Shown here piece after piece: positions 8,069-17,266 of a stretch of DNA of 64,000 nt. The notes under the pieces were generated by a model, which worked only from the letters and a program-made list of their open reading frames with translations, ran no database searches and had not been told where the DNA came from. Made by a program: the position numbers and the translations under genes. The stretch's first letter is position 1. Each line of letters begins with the position of its first letter. This stretch comes from Streptococcus suis (GTDB taxonomy: Bacteria; Bacillota; Bacilli; Lactobacillales; Streptococcaceae), in contig CP031970.1 of the NCBI GenBank assembly GCA_022354845.1, positions 806,001 to 870,000 of the forward strand. The letters run 5' to 3'.

Positions 8069-8806
8069 ATGAACAAAAATATAAAATATTCTCAAAACTT
8101 TTTAACGAGTGAAAAAGTACTCAACCAAATAATAAAACAATTGAATTTAAAAGAAACCGATACCGTTTACGAAATTGGAACAGGTAAAGGGCATTTAACG
8201 ACGAAACTGGCTAAAATAAGTAAACAGGTAACGTCTATTGAATTAGACAGTCATCTATTCAACTTATCGTCAGAAAAATTAAAACTGAATACTCGTGTCA
8301 CTTTAATTCACCAAGATATTCTACAGTTTCAATTCCCTAACAAACAGAGGTATAAAATTGTTGGGAATATTCCTTACCATTTAAGCACACAAATTATTAA
8401 AAAAGTGGTTTTTGAAAGCCATGCGTCTGACATCTATCTGATTGTTGAAGAAGGATTCTACAAGCGTACCTTGGATATTCACCGAACACTAGGGTTGCTC
8501 TTGCACACTCAAGTCTCGATTCAGCAATTGCTTAAGCTGCCAGCGGAATGCTTTAATCCTAAACCAAAAGTAAACAGTGTCTTAATAAAACTTACCCGCC
8601 ATACCACAGATGTTCCAGATAAATATTGGAAGCTATATACGTACTTTGTTTCAAAATGGGTCAATCGAGAATATCGTCAACTGTTTACTAAAAATCAGTT
8701 TCATCAAGCAATGAAACACGCCAAAGTAAACAATTTAAGTACCGTTACTTATGAGCAAGTATTGTCTATTTTTAATAGTTATCTATTATTTAACGGGAGG
8801 AAATAA
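8069..8806 (+). CDS. erm(B): 23S rRNA adenine N6-methyltransferase Erm(B)
   Basis: 245 residues, full length. It dimethylates A2058 of 23S rRNA and gives resistance to macrolides, lincosamides and streptogramin B. The SAM motif VYEIGTGKG is at 33-41, acidic E59 and D83 follow, and the catalytic NIPYHLS is at 100-106. AGGAG stands before the ATG. It is followed by the known small frame and the topoisomerase remnant of Inc18-type plasmids. Confidence 0.97.
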   Translation: MNKNIKYSQNFLTSEKVLNQIIKQLNLKETDTVYEIGTGKGHLTTKLAKISKQVTSIELDSHLFNLSSEKLKLNTRVTLIHQDILQFQFPNKQRYKIVGNIPYHLSTQIIKKVVFESHASDIYLIVEEGFYKRTLDIHRTLGLLLHTQVSIQQLLKLPAECFNPKPKVNSVLIKLTRHTTDVPDKYWKLYTYFVSKWVNREYRQLFTKNQFHQAMKHAKVNNLSTVTYEQVLSIFNSYLLFNGRK

Positions 8807-8810
8807 TTCT

Positions 8811-8942
8811 ATGAGTCGCTTTTGTAAATTTGGAAAGTTACACGTTACTAAAGGGAATGTAGATAAATTATTAGGTATACTACTGACAGCTTCCAAGGAG
8901 CTAAAGAGGTCCCTAGCGCCTACGGGGAATTTGTATCGATAA
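8811..8942 (+). CDS. Small conserved frame downstream of erm(B)
   Basis: 43 codons starting MSRFCKFGKLHVTKGN with GGGAGG upstream, five bases after erm(B). The same frame accompanies erm(B) on many Inc18 plasmids and transposons. Its first part may be the start of a larger lost gene; the C-terminus runs into the palindrome at 8908. Whether it is translated is unknown. Confidence 0.45.
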   Translation: MSRFCKFGKLHVTKGNVDKLLGILLTASKELKRSLAPTGNLYR

Positions 8943-8974
8943 GGGGTACAAATTCCCACTAAGCGCTCGGGACC
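8908..8974. repeat. Long imperfect palindrome downstream of erm(B)
   Basis: The arms GGTCCCTAGCGC ... GCGCTCGGGACC and, inside them, GGGGAATTTGTA ... TACAAATTCCC form a stem of about 30 bp. It marks a junction between the erm(B) segment and the topoisomerase remnant. Its function is not known to me. Confidence 0.65.
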
Positions 8975-8975
8975 C

Positions 8976-9236
8976 CTTGTAGGAAAATGTCCTAAGTGTG
9001 GCAACAATATTGTATTAAAAAAATCGTTTTATGGTTGTTCAAATTATCCTGAATGTACCTTCACTTTAGCTGAACATTTTAGAAAGAAAAAACTCACCAA
9101 AACAAATGTAAAAGAATTACTAGAGGGAAAAGAAACCCTGGTAAAAGGAATCAAAACGAAAGATAGAAAGTCCTACAATGCCGTTGTAAAAATCGGAGAA
9201 AAGGGATATATTGATTTTATCTCTTTTTCAAAATAA
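8976..9236 (+). pseudogene. C-terminal remnant of a type I topoisomerase (Inc18 Top-beta like)
   Basis: The frame opens directly after the palindrome and reads KCPKCGNNIVLKK, then CSNYPEC, a four-cysteine zinc ribbon as found at the C-terminus of topoisomerases. The remaining residues (LEGKETLVKGIKTK.. GYIDFISFSK) fit the plasmid-borne enzyme next to delta-omega. There is no start codon context and the catalytic domain is missing. Confidence 0.7.
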
Positions 9237-9240
9237 GCAT

Positions 9241-9266
9241 AAAAGCCCTTTAAAGAGGGCTTTTAT
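9241..9266 (+). terminator. Terminator after the topoisomerase remnant
   Basis: AAAAGCCCTTTAAAGAGGGCTTTT is a near-perfect hairpin with a T tract. Confidence 0.7.
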
Positions 9267-9271
9267 ATATT

Positions 9272-9334
9272 AATCACAAATCACTTATCACAAATCACAA
9301 GTGATTAATCACAAATCACTTGTGATTTGTGATT
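9272..9334. promoter_or_regulatory. Omega operator of the delta promoter: nine contiguous heptads
   Basis: Nine abutting 7-bp units of the form WATCACW in direct or inverted orientation (AATCACA, AATCACT, TATCACA, AATCACA, AGTGATT, AATCACA, AATCACT, TGTGATT, TGTGATT). This is the binding array of the omega ribbon-helix-helix protein, which both represses these promoters and acts as the centromere for plasmid partition. Confidence 0.93.
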
Positions 9335-9338
9335 CCTA

Positions 9339-10235
9339 ATGATACAATATTACTATACAAAAAAAGAATGGGGCGTAGTTATGGTGAAGGAAGAACTAAA
9401 AATACTTGAAGAATTAAGACGTATTTTAAACAGTAAAAATGAAGCAATTGTTATCTTAAACAATTATTTTAAAGGTGGTGTTGGAAAGTCAAAATTATCG
9501 ACTATGTTTGCTTATTTGACAGACAAATTTAATTTAAAAGTTTTAATGATCGATAAGGACTTACAAGCAACATTGACAAAAGACTTAGCAAAAACATTTA
9601 AGGTAGAATTGCCACGTGTCAATTTTTATGAAGGCTTGAAAAATGGAAACTTGGCTTCTTCTATTATTCATTTGACTGATAATTTAGACTTGATCCCTGG
9701 CACGTTTGATTTGATGTTACTGCCAAAATTAACTCGCTCATGGACGTTTGAAAATGAAAGTAGATTGCTTGCTACTCTTTTAGCACCTTTAAAAAGTGAC
9801 TATGATCTCATTATTATTGATACTGTACCAACGCCAAGCGTTTATACAAATAATGCAATCGTGGCAAGTGATTACGTTATGATCCCTTTACAAGCAGAAG
9901 AAGAAAGTACAAACAACATTCAAAACTATATTTCCTATTTGATTGATTTACAAGAACAGTTTAACCCTGGACTAGATATGATCGGTTTTGTTCCTTATTT
10001 AGTTGATACGGACAGCGCAACGATAAAATCAAACCTGGAAGAACTGTACAAGCAACATAAAGAAGATAACTTGGTTTTCCAAAATATTATCAAGCGAAGT
10101 AATAAAGTAAGTACCTGGTCTAAAAACGGCATTACAGAACACAAAGGCTATGACAAAAAAGTTTTATCCATGTATGAGAACGTATTTTTTGAAATGCTTG
10201 AGCGAATCATTCAATTAGAAAACGAAAAAGAATAG
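9339..10235 (+). CDS. delta: ParA-type partition ATPase delta (PrgP-like)
   Basis: 298 residues from ATG 9339; a later start at MVKEEL (9381) is possible. The deviant Walker A KGGVGKS is at 45-51 and LIIIDTVPTP is the Walker B region. From the pSM19035/Inc18 family, delta works with omega to segregate plasmids. Here the genes are in a chromosome without a replication gene in view, so partition has no obvious role. Confidence 0.92.
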   Translation: MIQYYYTKKEWGVVMVKEELKILEELRRILNSKNEAIVILNNYFKGGVGKSKLSTMFAYLTDKFNLKVLMIDKDLQATLTKDLAKTFKVELPRVNFYEGLKNGNLASSIIHLTDNLDLIPGTFDLMLLPKLTRSWTFENESRLLATLLAPLKSDYDLIIIDTVPTPSVYTNNAIVASDYVMIPLQAEEESTNNIQNYISYLIDLQEQFNPGLDMIGFVPYLVDTDSATIKSNLEELYKQHKEDNLVFQNIIKRSNKVSTWSKNGITEHKGYDKKVLSMYENVFFEMLERIIQLENEKE

Positions 10236-10284
10236 AATCACAAATCACAAGTGATTAATCACAAATCACTTGTGATTTGTGATT
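10236..10284. promoter_or_regulatory. Omega operator of the omega promoter: seven heptads
   Basis: Seven abutting heptads (AATCACA, AATCACA, AGTGATT, AATCACA, AATCACT, TGTGATT, TGTGATT). The numbers nine and seven match those described for the delta and omega promoters of pSM19035. Confidence 0.92.
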
Positions 10285-10326
10285 GTTGATGATAAAATAA
10301 GAATAAGAAGAAATAGAAAGAAGTGA

Positions 10327-10542
10327 GTGATTGTGGGAAATTTAGGCGCACAAAAAGCAAAACGAAATGATACACCAATCAGTGCAAAAAAAGATATAAT
10401 GGGAGATAAGACGGTTCGTGTTCGTGCTGACTTGCACCATATCATAAAAATCGAAACAGCAAAGAATGGCGGAAACGTAAAAGAAGTTATGGATCAAGCC
10501 TTAGAAGAATATATACGGAAATATTTACCTGACAAACTTTAA
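10327..10542 (+). CDS. omega: Omega regulator / centromere-binding protein
   Basis: 71 residues, starting at GTG 10327 behind AGAAGTGAG. It is a small ribbon-helix-helix repressor: the strand KTVRVRADLHH (about 29-39) is followed by two helices. Sequence is essentially the known omega protein. It would repress its own promoter and that of delta, and in the parent plasmid also the epsilon-zeta toxin-antitoxin genes. Confidence 0.95.
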   Translation: MIVGNLGAQKAKRNDTPISAKKDIMGDKTVRVRADLHHIIKIETAKNGGNVKEVMDQALEEYIRKYLPDKL

Positions 10543-10559
10543 AAGGAGTGAAAATGAAA

Positions 10560-10610
10560 TGGCAGTTACGTATGAAAAAACATTTGAAATAGAGATGTCT
10601 TTAATATGAA
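10560..10610 (+). pseudogene. epsilon: Truncated epsilon antitoxin (first 12 codons)
   Basis: The frame MAVTYEKTFEIE begins 18 bp after omega with AAGGAGTG in front, exactly the start of the epsilon antitoxin. At 10596 the sequence switches to the mef upstream region (homologous to 304 onward), and the frame stops four codons later. The rest of epsilon and the zeta toxin are absent, so the plasmid addiction module is dead. Confidence 0.85.
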
Positions 10611-10629
10611 TGTTTCCAAATTGTATGTA

Positions 10630-10672
10630 TGCAGACCAAAAGCCACATTGTGGGGTTTGGCCTGCATTTTTT
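10630..10672 (+). terminator. Hairpin with T tract upstream of mef copy 2
   Basis: Same hairpin as at 339-381. In this copy neither the leader peptide nor its promoter is present, so the hairpin now stands between the omega promoter and mef. Confidence 0.7.
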
Positions 10673-10734
10673 ATTGCCTAGAATGCTATTCAAAATAGAA
10701 ATTCAAGCAAAATAATATGCAGGAGATAATATAA

Positions 10735-11952
10735 ATGGAAAAATACAACAATTGGAAACTTAAGTTTTATACAATATGGGCAGGGCAAGCACTATCATTA
10801 ATCACTAGTGCCATCTTGCAAATGGCGATTATTTTTTACCTTACAGAAAAAACTGGATCCGCGATGGTCTTGTCTATGGCTTCACTATTAGGTTTTTTAC
10901 CCTATGCGGTCTTTGGACCTGCAATTGGTGTGCTAGTGGATCGTCATGATAGGAAGAAGATAATGATTGGTGCTGATTTAATTATCGCAGCAGCTGGTTC
11001 GGTGCTTACTATTGTTGCATTCTATATGGAGCTACCTGTCTGGATGGTTATGATAGTATTGTTTATCCGTAGCATTGGAACAGCTTTTCACACCCCGGCT
11101 CTCAATGCGGTTACGCCACTTTTAGTACCAGAAGAACAGCTTACGAAATGTGCAGGCTATAGTCAGTCTTTGCAGTCTATAAGCTATATTGTTAGTCCGG
11201 CGGTTGCAGCACTCTTATACTCCGTTTGGGAACTAAATGCTATTATTGCCATCGATGTATTGGGTGCTGTGATTGCATCTATTACGGTAGCAATTGTACG
11301 TATTCCTAAGCTGGGTGATCGAGTGCAAAGTTTGGAACCAAATTTCATAAGAGAAATGAAAGAAGGAATTGTCGTTCTGAGACAAAACAAAGGATTGTTT
11401 GCCTTATTACTCGTTGGAACATTATATATGTTTGTTTATATGCCAATTAATGCACTATTCCCTTTAATAAGCATGGATTACTTTAATGGAACACCTGTGC
11501 ATATTTCTATTACGGAAATTTCCTTTGCATCTGGAATGTTGATAGGGGGTCTATTATTAGGGTTATTTGGGAATTACCAAAAGCGAATCTTATTAATAAC
11601 GGCATCCATTTTTATGATGGGGATAAGCTTAACCATTTCAGGATTACTTCCCCAAAGTGGATTTTTCATTTTTGTAGTCTGCTGTGCAATAATGGGGCTT
11701 TCTGTTCCGTTTTACAGCGGTGTGCAAACAGCTCTTTTTCAGGAGAAAATTAAGCCTGAATATTTAGGACGTGTATTTTCTTTAACTGGAAGTATCATGT
11801 CTCTTGCTATGCCAATTGGATTAATTCTTTCTGCACTCTTTGCTGATAGAATCGGTGTAAATCATTGGTTTTTACTATCAGGTATTTTAATTATTTGCAT
11901 TGCAATAGTTTGCCCAATGATAACTGAGATTAGAAAATTAGATGCAAAATAA
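10735..11952 (+). CDS. mef(E): Macrolide efflux MFS transporter, Mef(E) type (copy 2)
   Basis: 405 residues, full length and intact, with DRHDRKK at 69-75. It is over 90% like copy 1, with the differences clustered at residues about 258-310 (GLFGNYQKRILLITAS..) and near residue 375 (ALFADRIG). These variant residues agree with what I recall of Mef(E). The homologous segment begins at 10596, well upstream of the gene. No msr(D) follows; the next DNA is the aminoglycoside cluster, joined a few bases after the stop. Expression would depend on readthrough from omega. Confidence 0.92.
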   Translation: MEKYNNWKLKFYTIWAGQALSLITSAILQMAIIFYLTEKTGSAMVLSMASLLGFLPYAVFGPAIGVLVDRHDRKKIMIGADLIIAAAGSVLTIVAFYMELPVWMVMIVLFIRSIGTAFHTPALNAVTPLLVPEEQLTKCAGYSQSLQSISYIVSPAVAALLYSVWELNAIIAIDVLGAVIASITVAIVRIPKLGDRVQSLEPNFIREMKEGIVVLRQNKGLFALLLVGTLYMFVYMPINALFPLISMDYFNGTPVHISITEISFASGMLIGGLLLGLFGNYQKRILLITASIFMMGISLTISGLLPQSGFFIFVVCCAIMGLSVPFYSGVQTALFQEKIKPEYLGRVFSLTGSIMSLAMPIGLILSALFADRIGVNHWFLLSGILIICIAIVCPMITEIRKLDAK

Positions 11953-11971
11953 AATAAAGGAGTGTGTTCGT

Positions 11972-12841
11972 ATGATATATAATATTATTCAATCAGTGAC
12001 AGAAAAATTATCCTCTTTGCCTTATATAGAAGGCATCGTATTAGGGGGCTCACGTGCAAGAGGCACCCATACATAGGATTCTGATATAGATATCGGAATC
12101 TATTACAATTCAGAATCATTTGACCTGACAGCGATTAATCAAATTGCTACAGAATTGGATGATGAGAATAGAAACGACCTTGTTGTACCTCCCGGAGCGT
12201 GGGGTGATTGGATTAATGGCGGCGGATGGTTATTTATAAATGGGTATCATGTTGACTTGATTTTACGTGATATAAAACGGGTAGAACAAATAATCAAAGA
12301 TACGGAGCAAGGAATTGTTACTGCCAATTATCAGACCGGGCATCCCCATGGTTATATAAGTGCAATGTATCGTGGAGAATTAGCGATTAGTAAAATACTA
12401 TATGCTAAGAACGAAAGCTTATGCGAATTAAAAAAGCAGGCAGAAATTTACCCTACTGCTCTAAAGAAAAGCTTGATGAACTTTTTTATATTTGAAGCTG
12501 AATTCTCTTTAATGTTTGTAAAAGCAAATGCGGGGGTAGAGGATAAATATTATATTGCAGGCCATGTTTTTCGTATTATTTCATGCTTAAATCAAGTACT
12601 ATTTGCATGTAATAATGCTTATTGCATTAACGAAAAGAAAGCTATAAAACTGCTTGAAACTTTTGAATATAAACCTGAAAAATATGCCGAAAGAGTTAAT
12701 CATATTTTTGAAGTACTCGGTCTTTCTCTTTTTGAATGCTACGATATGACCGAGAAACTTTATAAAGAAGTGAATGAAATTGTATCGGAGATAAATAACT
12801 TTTTAAACGAGGAGAGTTCAGATGAAAGAAAACAAATATGA
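11972..12841 (+). pseudogene. Nucleotidyltransferase-domain protein with early nonsense codon
   Basis: The full frame would encode 289 residues from ATG 11972 (AAGGAGTG upstream). It starts MIYNIIQSVTEK and has the nucleotidyltransferase core GGSRARGT, but codon 35 is TAG (12074-12076), directly before the catalytic DSDIDIG. The usual protein has Glu here, so a single GAG-to-TAG change is likely. Re-initiation at 12155 would give 228 residues without the active site. It is the usual first gene of the ant(6)-sat4-aph(3') cluster. Confidence 0.85.
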
Positions 12842-13556
12842 TGATAATATATTTTTTCAAAAATACAGTCAAATGAGTCGCTCGCAGAAAGGACTGGCTG
12901 GTGCGGGAGAATGGGAGACTTTGAAAAAGATGCTACCTGATTTTAAGGGTAAGCGTGTGCTTGATTTAGGATGCGGCTATGGATGGCACTGTATATATGC
13001 GATGGAAAACGGTGCTTCCTCTGTAGTAGGTGTTGATATTTCTCATAAAATGCTCGAAGTAGCAAAAGGAAAAACCCATTTTCCACAGATTGAATATGAA
13101 TGCTGTGCCATAGAAGATGTGGATTTCCCAGAGGAGAGCTTTGATGTAATACTAAGTTCGCTTGCGTTTCATTATGTAGCAGACTATGAGAATTTAATAA
13201 AAAAGATATATAGGATGCTGAAGGCTGGTGGCAATTTAGTTTTTACAGTTGAACATCCTGTTTTTACTGCTCATGGAACACAAGACTGGTATTATAACGA
13301 AAAAGGAGAAATACTGCATTTCCCGGTGGACAATTATTATTATGAGGGCAAACGGACAGCTATGTTTTTGGAAGAAAAGGTTACAAAATATCATAGAACA
13401 CTGACCACATATCTAAATACACTGCTTTCAAATAGTTTTATAATAAATCAGATTGTGGAGCCACAGCCGCCAGAGAACATGATGGATATTCCGGGGATGG
13501 CGGATGAAATGCGACGCCCAATGATGCTGATTGTATCGGCAAAAAAGAAGATGTAA
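12822..13556 (+). CDS. Class I SAM-dependent methyltransferase
   Basis: 244 residues. SAM motif I RVLDLGCGYGWH is at 45-56, GVDIS at about 68 and SSLAFHYV about 115. Start ATG 12822 lies inside the end of the preceding frame (20 bp overlap), behind GAGGAG. It is a fixed companion of the ant(6)/sat4/aph(3') cluster in enterococci, staphylococci and streptococci, but its substrate is not known to me. Confidence 0.85.
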   Translation: MKENKYDDNIFFQKYSQMSRSQKGLAGAGEWETLKKMLPDFKGKRVLDLGCGYGWHCIYAMENGASSVVGVDISHKMLEVAKGKTHFPQIEYECCAIEDVDFPEESFDVILSSLAFHYVADYENLIKKIYRMLKAGGNLVFTVEHPVFTAHGTQDWYYNEKGEILHFPVDNYYYEGKRTAMFLEEKVTKYHRTLTTYLNTLLSNSFIINQIVEPQPPENMMDIPGMADEMRRPMMLIVSAKKKM

Positions 13557-13588
13557 TAATATAGAAAAAATAAACGAGGAGTATGTAA

Positions 13589-14497
13589 ATGAGATCAGAA
13601 AAAGAAATGATGGATTTAGTACTTTCTTTAGCAGAACAGGATGAACGTATTCGAATTGTGACCCTTGAGGGGTCACGCGCAAATATTAATATACCTAAAG
13701 ATGAATTTCAGGATTATGATATTACATATTTTGTAAGTGATATAGAACCGTTTATATCTAATGATGACTGGCTTAATCAATTTGGGAATATAATAATGAT
13801 GCAAAAGCCGGAGGATATGGAATTATTCCCACCTGAAGAAAAGGGATTTTCCTATCTTATGCTATTTGATGATTACAATAAAATTGATCTTACCTTATTG
13901 CCCTTGGAAGAGTTAGATAATTACCTAAAGGGCGATAAATTAATAAAGGTTCTAATTGATAAAGATTGTAGAATTAAAAGGGACATAGTTCCGACTGATA
14001 TAGATTATCATGTAAGAAAGCCAAGCGCAAGGGAGTATGATGATTGCTGCAATGAATTTTGGAATGTAACACCTTATGTTATTAAAGGATTGTGCCGTAA
14101 GGAAATTTTATTTGCTATTGATCATTTTAATCAGATTGTTCGCCATGAGCTGCTGAGAATGATATCATGGAAGGTCGGCATCGAAACAGGCTTTAAATTA
14201 AGTGTAGGCAAGAACTATAAGTTTATTGAAAGGTATATATCCGAGGATTTGTGGGAGAAACTTTTGTCCACCTACCGGATGGATTCCTATGAAAACATAT
14301 GGGAAGCATTATTTCTATGCCATCAATTGTTCAGGGCGGTATCCGGTGAGGTGGCGGAAAGGCTTCATTATGCCTATCCGGAGTATGATAGGAATATAAC
14401 AAAATATACCAGGGACATGTATAAAAAATACACTGGTAAAACCGGCTGCCTGGATAGCACATATGCCGCTGATATAGAAGAGAGGCGGGAACAGTGA
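13589..14497 (+). CDS. ant(6)-Ia: Aminoglycoside 6-nucleotidyltransferase ANT(6)-Ia
   Basis: 302 residues, the normal length. It adenylylates streptomycin at position 6. The active-site pattern GSR (28-30) followed by D42 and D44 of QDYDITYFV is intact. GAGGAG lies before the start. Its TGA overlaps the GTG of sat4 by four bases, showing translational coupling in the cluster. Confidence 0.95.
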   Translation: MRSEKEMMDLVLSLAEQDERIRIVTLEGSRANINIPKDEFQDYDITYFVSDIEPFISNDDWLNQFGNIIMMQKPEDMELFPPEEKGFSYLMLFDDYNKIDLTLLPLEELDNYLKGDKLIKVLIDKDCRIKRDIVPTDIDYHVRKPSAREYDDCCNEFWNVTPYVIKGLCRKEILFAIDHFNQIVRHELLRMISWKVGIETGFKLSVGKNYKFIERYISEDLWEKLLSTYRMDSYENIWEALFLCHQLFRAVSGEVAERLHYAYPEYDRNITKYTRDMYKKYTGKTGCLDSTYAADIEERREQ

Positions 14498-15041
14498 TTA
14501 CAGAAATGAAAGCAGGGCACCTGAAAGATATCGATAAACCCAGCGAACCATTTGAGGTGATAGGTAAGATTATACCGAGGTATGAAAACGAGAATTGGAC
14601 CTTTACAGAATTACTCTATGAAGCGCCATATTTAAAAAGCTACCAAGACGAAGAGGATGAAGAGGATGAGGAGGCAGATTGCCTTGAATATATTGACAAT
14701 ACTGATAAGATAATATATTATATCTTTACTACCAAGACGATAAATGCGTCGGAAAAGTTAAACTGCGAAAAAATTGGAACCGGTACGCTTATATAGAAGA
14801 TATCGCCGTATGTAAGGATTTCAGGGGGCAAGGCATAGGCAGCGCGCTTATCAATATATCTATAGAATGGGCAAAGCATAAAAACTTGCATGGACTAATG
14901 CTTGAAACCCAGGACAATAACCTTATAGCTTGTAAATTCTATCATAATTGTGGTTTCAAAATCGGCTCCGTCGATACTATGTTATACGCCAACTTTGAAA
15001 ACAACTTTGAAAAAGCTGTTTTCTGGTATTTAAGGTTTTAG
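14494..15041 (+). pseudogene. sat4: Streptothricin acetyltransferase sat4, frameshifted
   Basis: The N-terminal half reads MITEMKAGHLKDIDKPSEPF (GTG start) up to KIIYYIF. A 5-bp insertion of TATTA type at about 14713-14722 (ATAATATATTATATCTTTAC instead of the expected ATAATATATCTTTAC) shifts the frame, which stops at 14796. The C-terminal half (RYAYIEDIAVCKDFRGQGIG, the acetyl-CoA site, to FWYLRF) continues in another frame. The whole is 548 bp, five more than the usual 543. The protein would lack the acetyl-CoA binding half. Confidence 0.88.
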
Positions 15042-15133
15042 AATGCAAGGAACAGTGAATTGGAGTTCGTCTTGTTATAATTAGCTTCTTGGGGTATCTT
15101 TAAATACTGTAGAAAAGAGGAAGGAAATAATAA

Positions 15134-15928
15134 ATGGCTAAAATGAGAATATCACCGGAATTGAAAAAACTGATCGAAAAATACCGCTGCGTAAAAGATA
15201 CGGAAGGAATGTCTCCTGCTAAGGTATATAAGCTGGTGGGAGAAAATGAAAACCTATATTTAAAAATGACGGACAGCCGGTATAAAGGGACCACCTATGA
15301 TGTGGAACGGGAAAAGGACATGATGCTATGGCTGGAAGGAAAGCTGCCTGTTCCAAAGGTCCTGCACTTTGAACGGCATGATGGCTGGAGCAATCTGCTC
15401 ATGAGTGAGGCCGATGGCGTCCTTTGCTCGGAAGAGTATGAAGATGAACAAAGCCCTGAAAAGATTATCGAGCTGTATGCGGAGTGCATCAGGCTCTTTC
15501 ACTCCATCGACATATCGGATTGTCCCTATACGAATAGCTTAGACAGCCGCTTAGCCGAATTGGATTACTTACTGAATAACGATCTGGCCGATGTGGATTG
15601 CGAAAACTGGGAAGAAGACACTCCATTTAAAGATCCGCGCGAGCTGTATGATTTTTTAAAGACGGAAAAGCCCGAAGAGGAACTTGTCTTTTCCCACGGC
15701 GACCTGGGAGACAGCAACATCTTTGTGAAAGATGGCAAAGTAAGTGGCTTTATTGATCTTGGGAGAAGCGGCAGGGCGGACAAGTGGTATGACATTGCCT
15801 TCTGCGTCCGGTCGATCAGGGAGGATATCGGGGAAGAACAGTATGTCGAGCTATTTTTTGACTTACTGGGGATCAAGCCTGATTGGGAGAAAATAAAATA
15901 TTATATTTTACTGGATGAATTGTTTTAG
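15134..15928 (+). CDS. aph(3')-IIIa: Aminoglycoside 3'-phosphotransferase APH(3')-IIIa
   Basis: 264 residues, complete. It phosphorylates kanamycin, neomycin and relatives. The catalytic loop HGDLGDSN (about 188-195) and the metal-binding FIDLGRSG (about 206) are intact. GAGGAAGG lies upstream. GC content rises within this gene compared with its neighbours. It closes the cluster and is followed by a strong hairpin. Confidence 0.97.
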   Translation: MAKMRISPELKKLIEKYRCVKDTEGMSPAKVYKLVGENENLYLKMTDSRYKGTTYDVEREKDMMLWLEGKLPVPKVLHFERHDGWSNLLMSEADGVLCSEEYEDEQSPEKIIELYAECIRLFHSIDISDCPYTNSLDSRLAELDYLLNNDLADVDCENWEEDTPFKDPRELYDFLKTEKPEEELVFSHGDLGDSNIFVKDGKVSGFIDLGRSGRADKWYDIAFCVRSIREDIGEEQYVELFFDLLGIKPDWEKIKYYILLDELF

Positions 15929-15939
15929 TACCTAGATTT

Positions 15940-15986
15940 AGATGTCTAAAAAGCTTTAACTACAAGCTTTTTAGACATCTAATCTT
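15940..15986. terminator. Terminator of the resistance cluster
   Basis: AGATGTCTAAAAAGCTT and AAGCTTTTTAGACATCT are perfect inverted arms around a short loop (15940-15981). The T content of the arm makes it able to stop transcription in both directions. Confidence 0.8.
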
Positions 15987-16203
15987 TTCTGAAGTACATC
16001 CGCAACTGTCCATACTCTGATGTTTTATATCTTTTCTAAAAGTTCGCTAGATAGAGTTCTATATTAGAGATGTAAAGAGTTTTGGTGAAGAGGTTTGTGA
16101 GTATGGCTTTTATAACCAGGGTGCAATGAGAAGCACTAACAGCAGCTAGCTTAAGAACGCATAGGATATACTTTTTATGGAAGTCACAGAGGAGGAATAA
16201 AAT

Positions 16204-17156
16204 TTGAACAGGATTAACAGAGTAACCTCTATTCTTATTCAGCTGCAATCAAAAAAAATAATTCCTGCCAAAGAAATTGCACAGCGATTTAATATAAGCT
16301 TAAGGACAGTTTACAGAGATATCCGGACACTTGAAGAAGCCGGAATACCAATTGGATCTGAGGCCGGAAAAGGATATTTTCTTGTAGAGGGCTTCCTACT
16401 TCCGCCGGTAATGTTTACAGCGGCGGAAGTGGGTGCATTGATTACAGCAGGGAAATTTTTAAATTGCCATGGAGATGAATCATTTATAAAGGATTTTGAT
16501 TCAGCTATGTATAAAATCAAATCTATTTTGAAGCATGGTGAAAAAAACTATGCACAGGAGTTGGAGAACAGTATTAACGTGTACAGCACATCTGGACAGA
16601 AAAATACATTGGCGGATAACGTTATTGCAGCAATTCAGACTGCAATCTGCAATAAAAGGGTAATATCAATTCAATATCCTGCATCAGGAGGGCAAGAACC
16701 GGAAAGCAGAATGATAGAGCCTATATCACTGGGGTTTTATGAACAGAACTGGTACTTAATCGGTTTTGCAGGCTAAGAAATGAATATAGGAATTTTCGTG
16801 TGGATCGGATTAAAAGCATTTGCATAGAAGAAGAGCTCTGTCAAAGCCATGATGGCTCTTTGGAACAAATATTAAAACAAATGCTTTCATATAAAAAACT
16901 ATATAATGTAATTCTTAGAGCTGAAAAAGGGGAGACATACAATTCTATCAAGAACAGGTATTCTCTCGGCTTCCTTGAAGAAACCGATTTGGGAAGTAAA
17001 ATGGAAATCGAATTCCAGACAGATTCCTTTGAGATATTGAGCAAGCAGCTGATTGAATATGGATCAGGCATTGAAATAGTCCAACCTGATGAGTTAAAAT
17101 GCATAACCCGTAAACACCTGGCACAAATTACGAATCACTGCCTAAACTTGATTTAG
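16204..17156 (+). pseudogene. WYL-domain transcriptional regulator, frameshifted
   Basis: TTG start behind AGAGGAGG. Residues 1-60 form a DeoR-like helix-turn-helix (AKEIAQRFNISLRTVYRDIR), followed by a linker and a WYL domain (RVISIQYPASGG...YEQNWYLIGF). The frame stops at 16776, but the following DNA continues in the next frame as LRNEYRNFRVDRIKSI to the normal C-terminal domain ending 17156. Adding one T in GGTTTTGC would restore GFCRLRNEYR, so one base appears to be lost. The truncated 190-residue product could still bind DNA. Confidence 0.8.
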
Positions 17157-17266
17157 AGAAAGCGATTGGTCTGTTATGTATTTTTTGTAAGGTTTCATAT
17201 CCCCTGCTGACATACAGCTGTCAGTGTATTATGATATTCTACTATCAAAAAGGAGGATTGAAAAAT

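Noticed and set aside
9272..9334. Short tandem repeats that could suggest a CRISPR array
   Set aside because: The units are contiguous 7-bp heptads without spacers and match omega operators.
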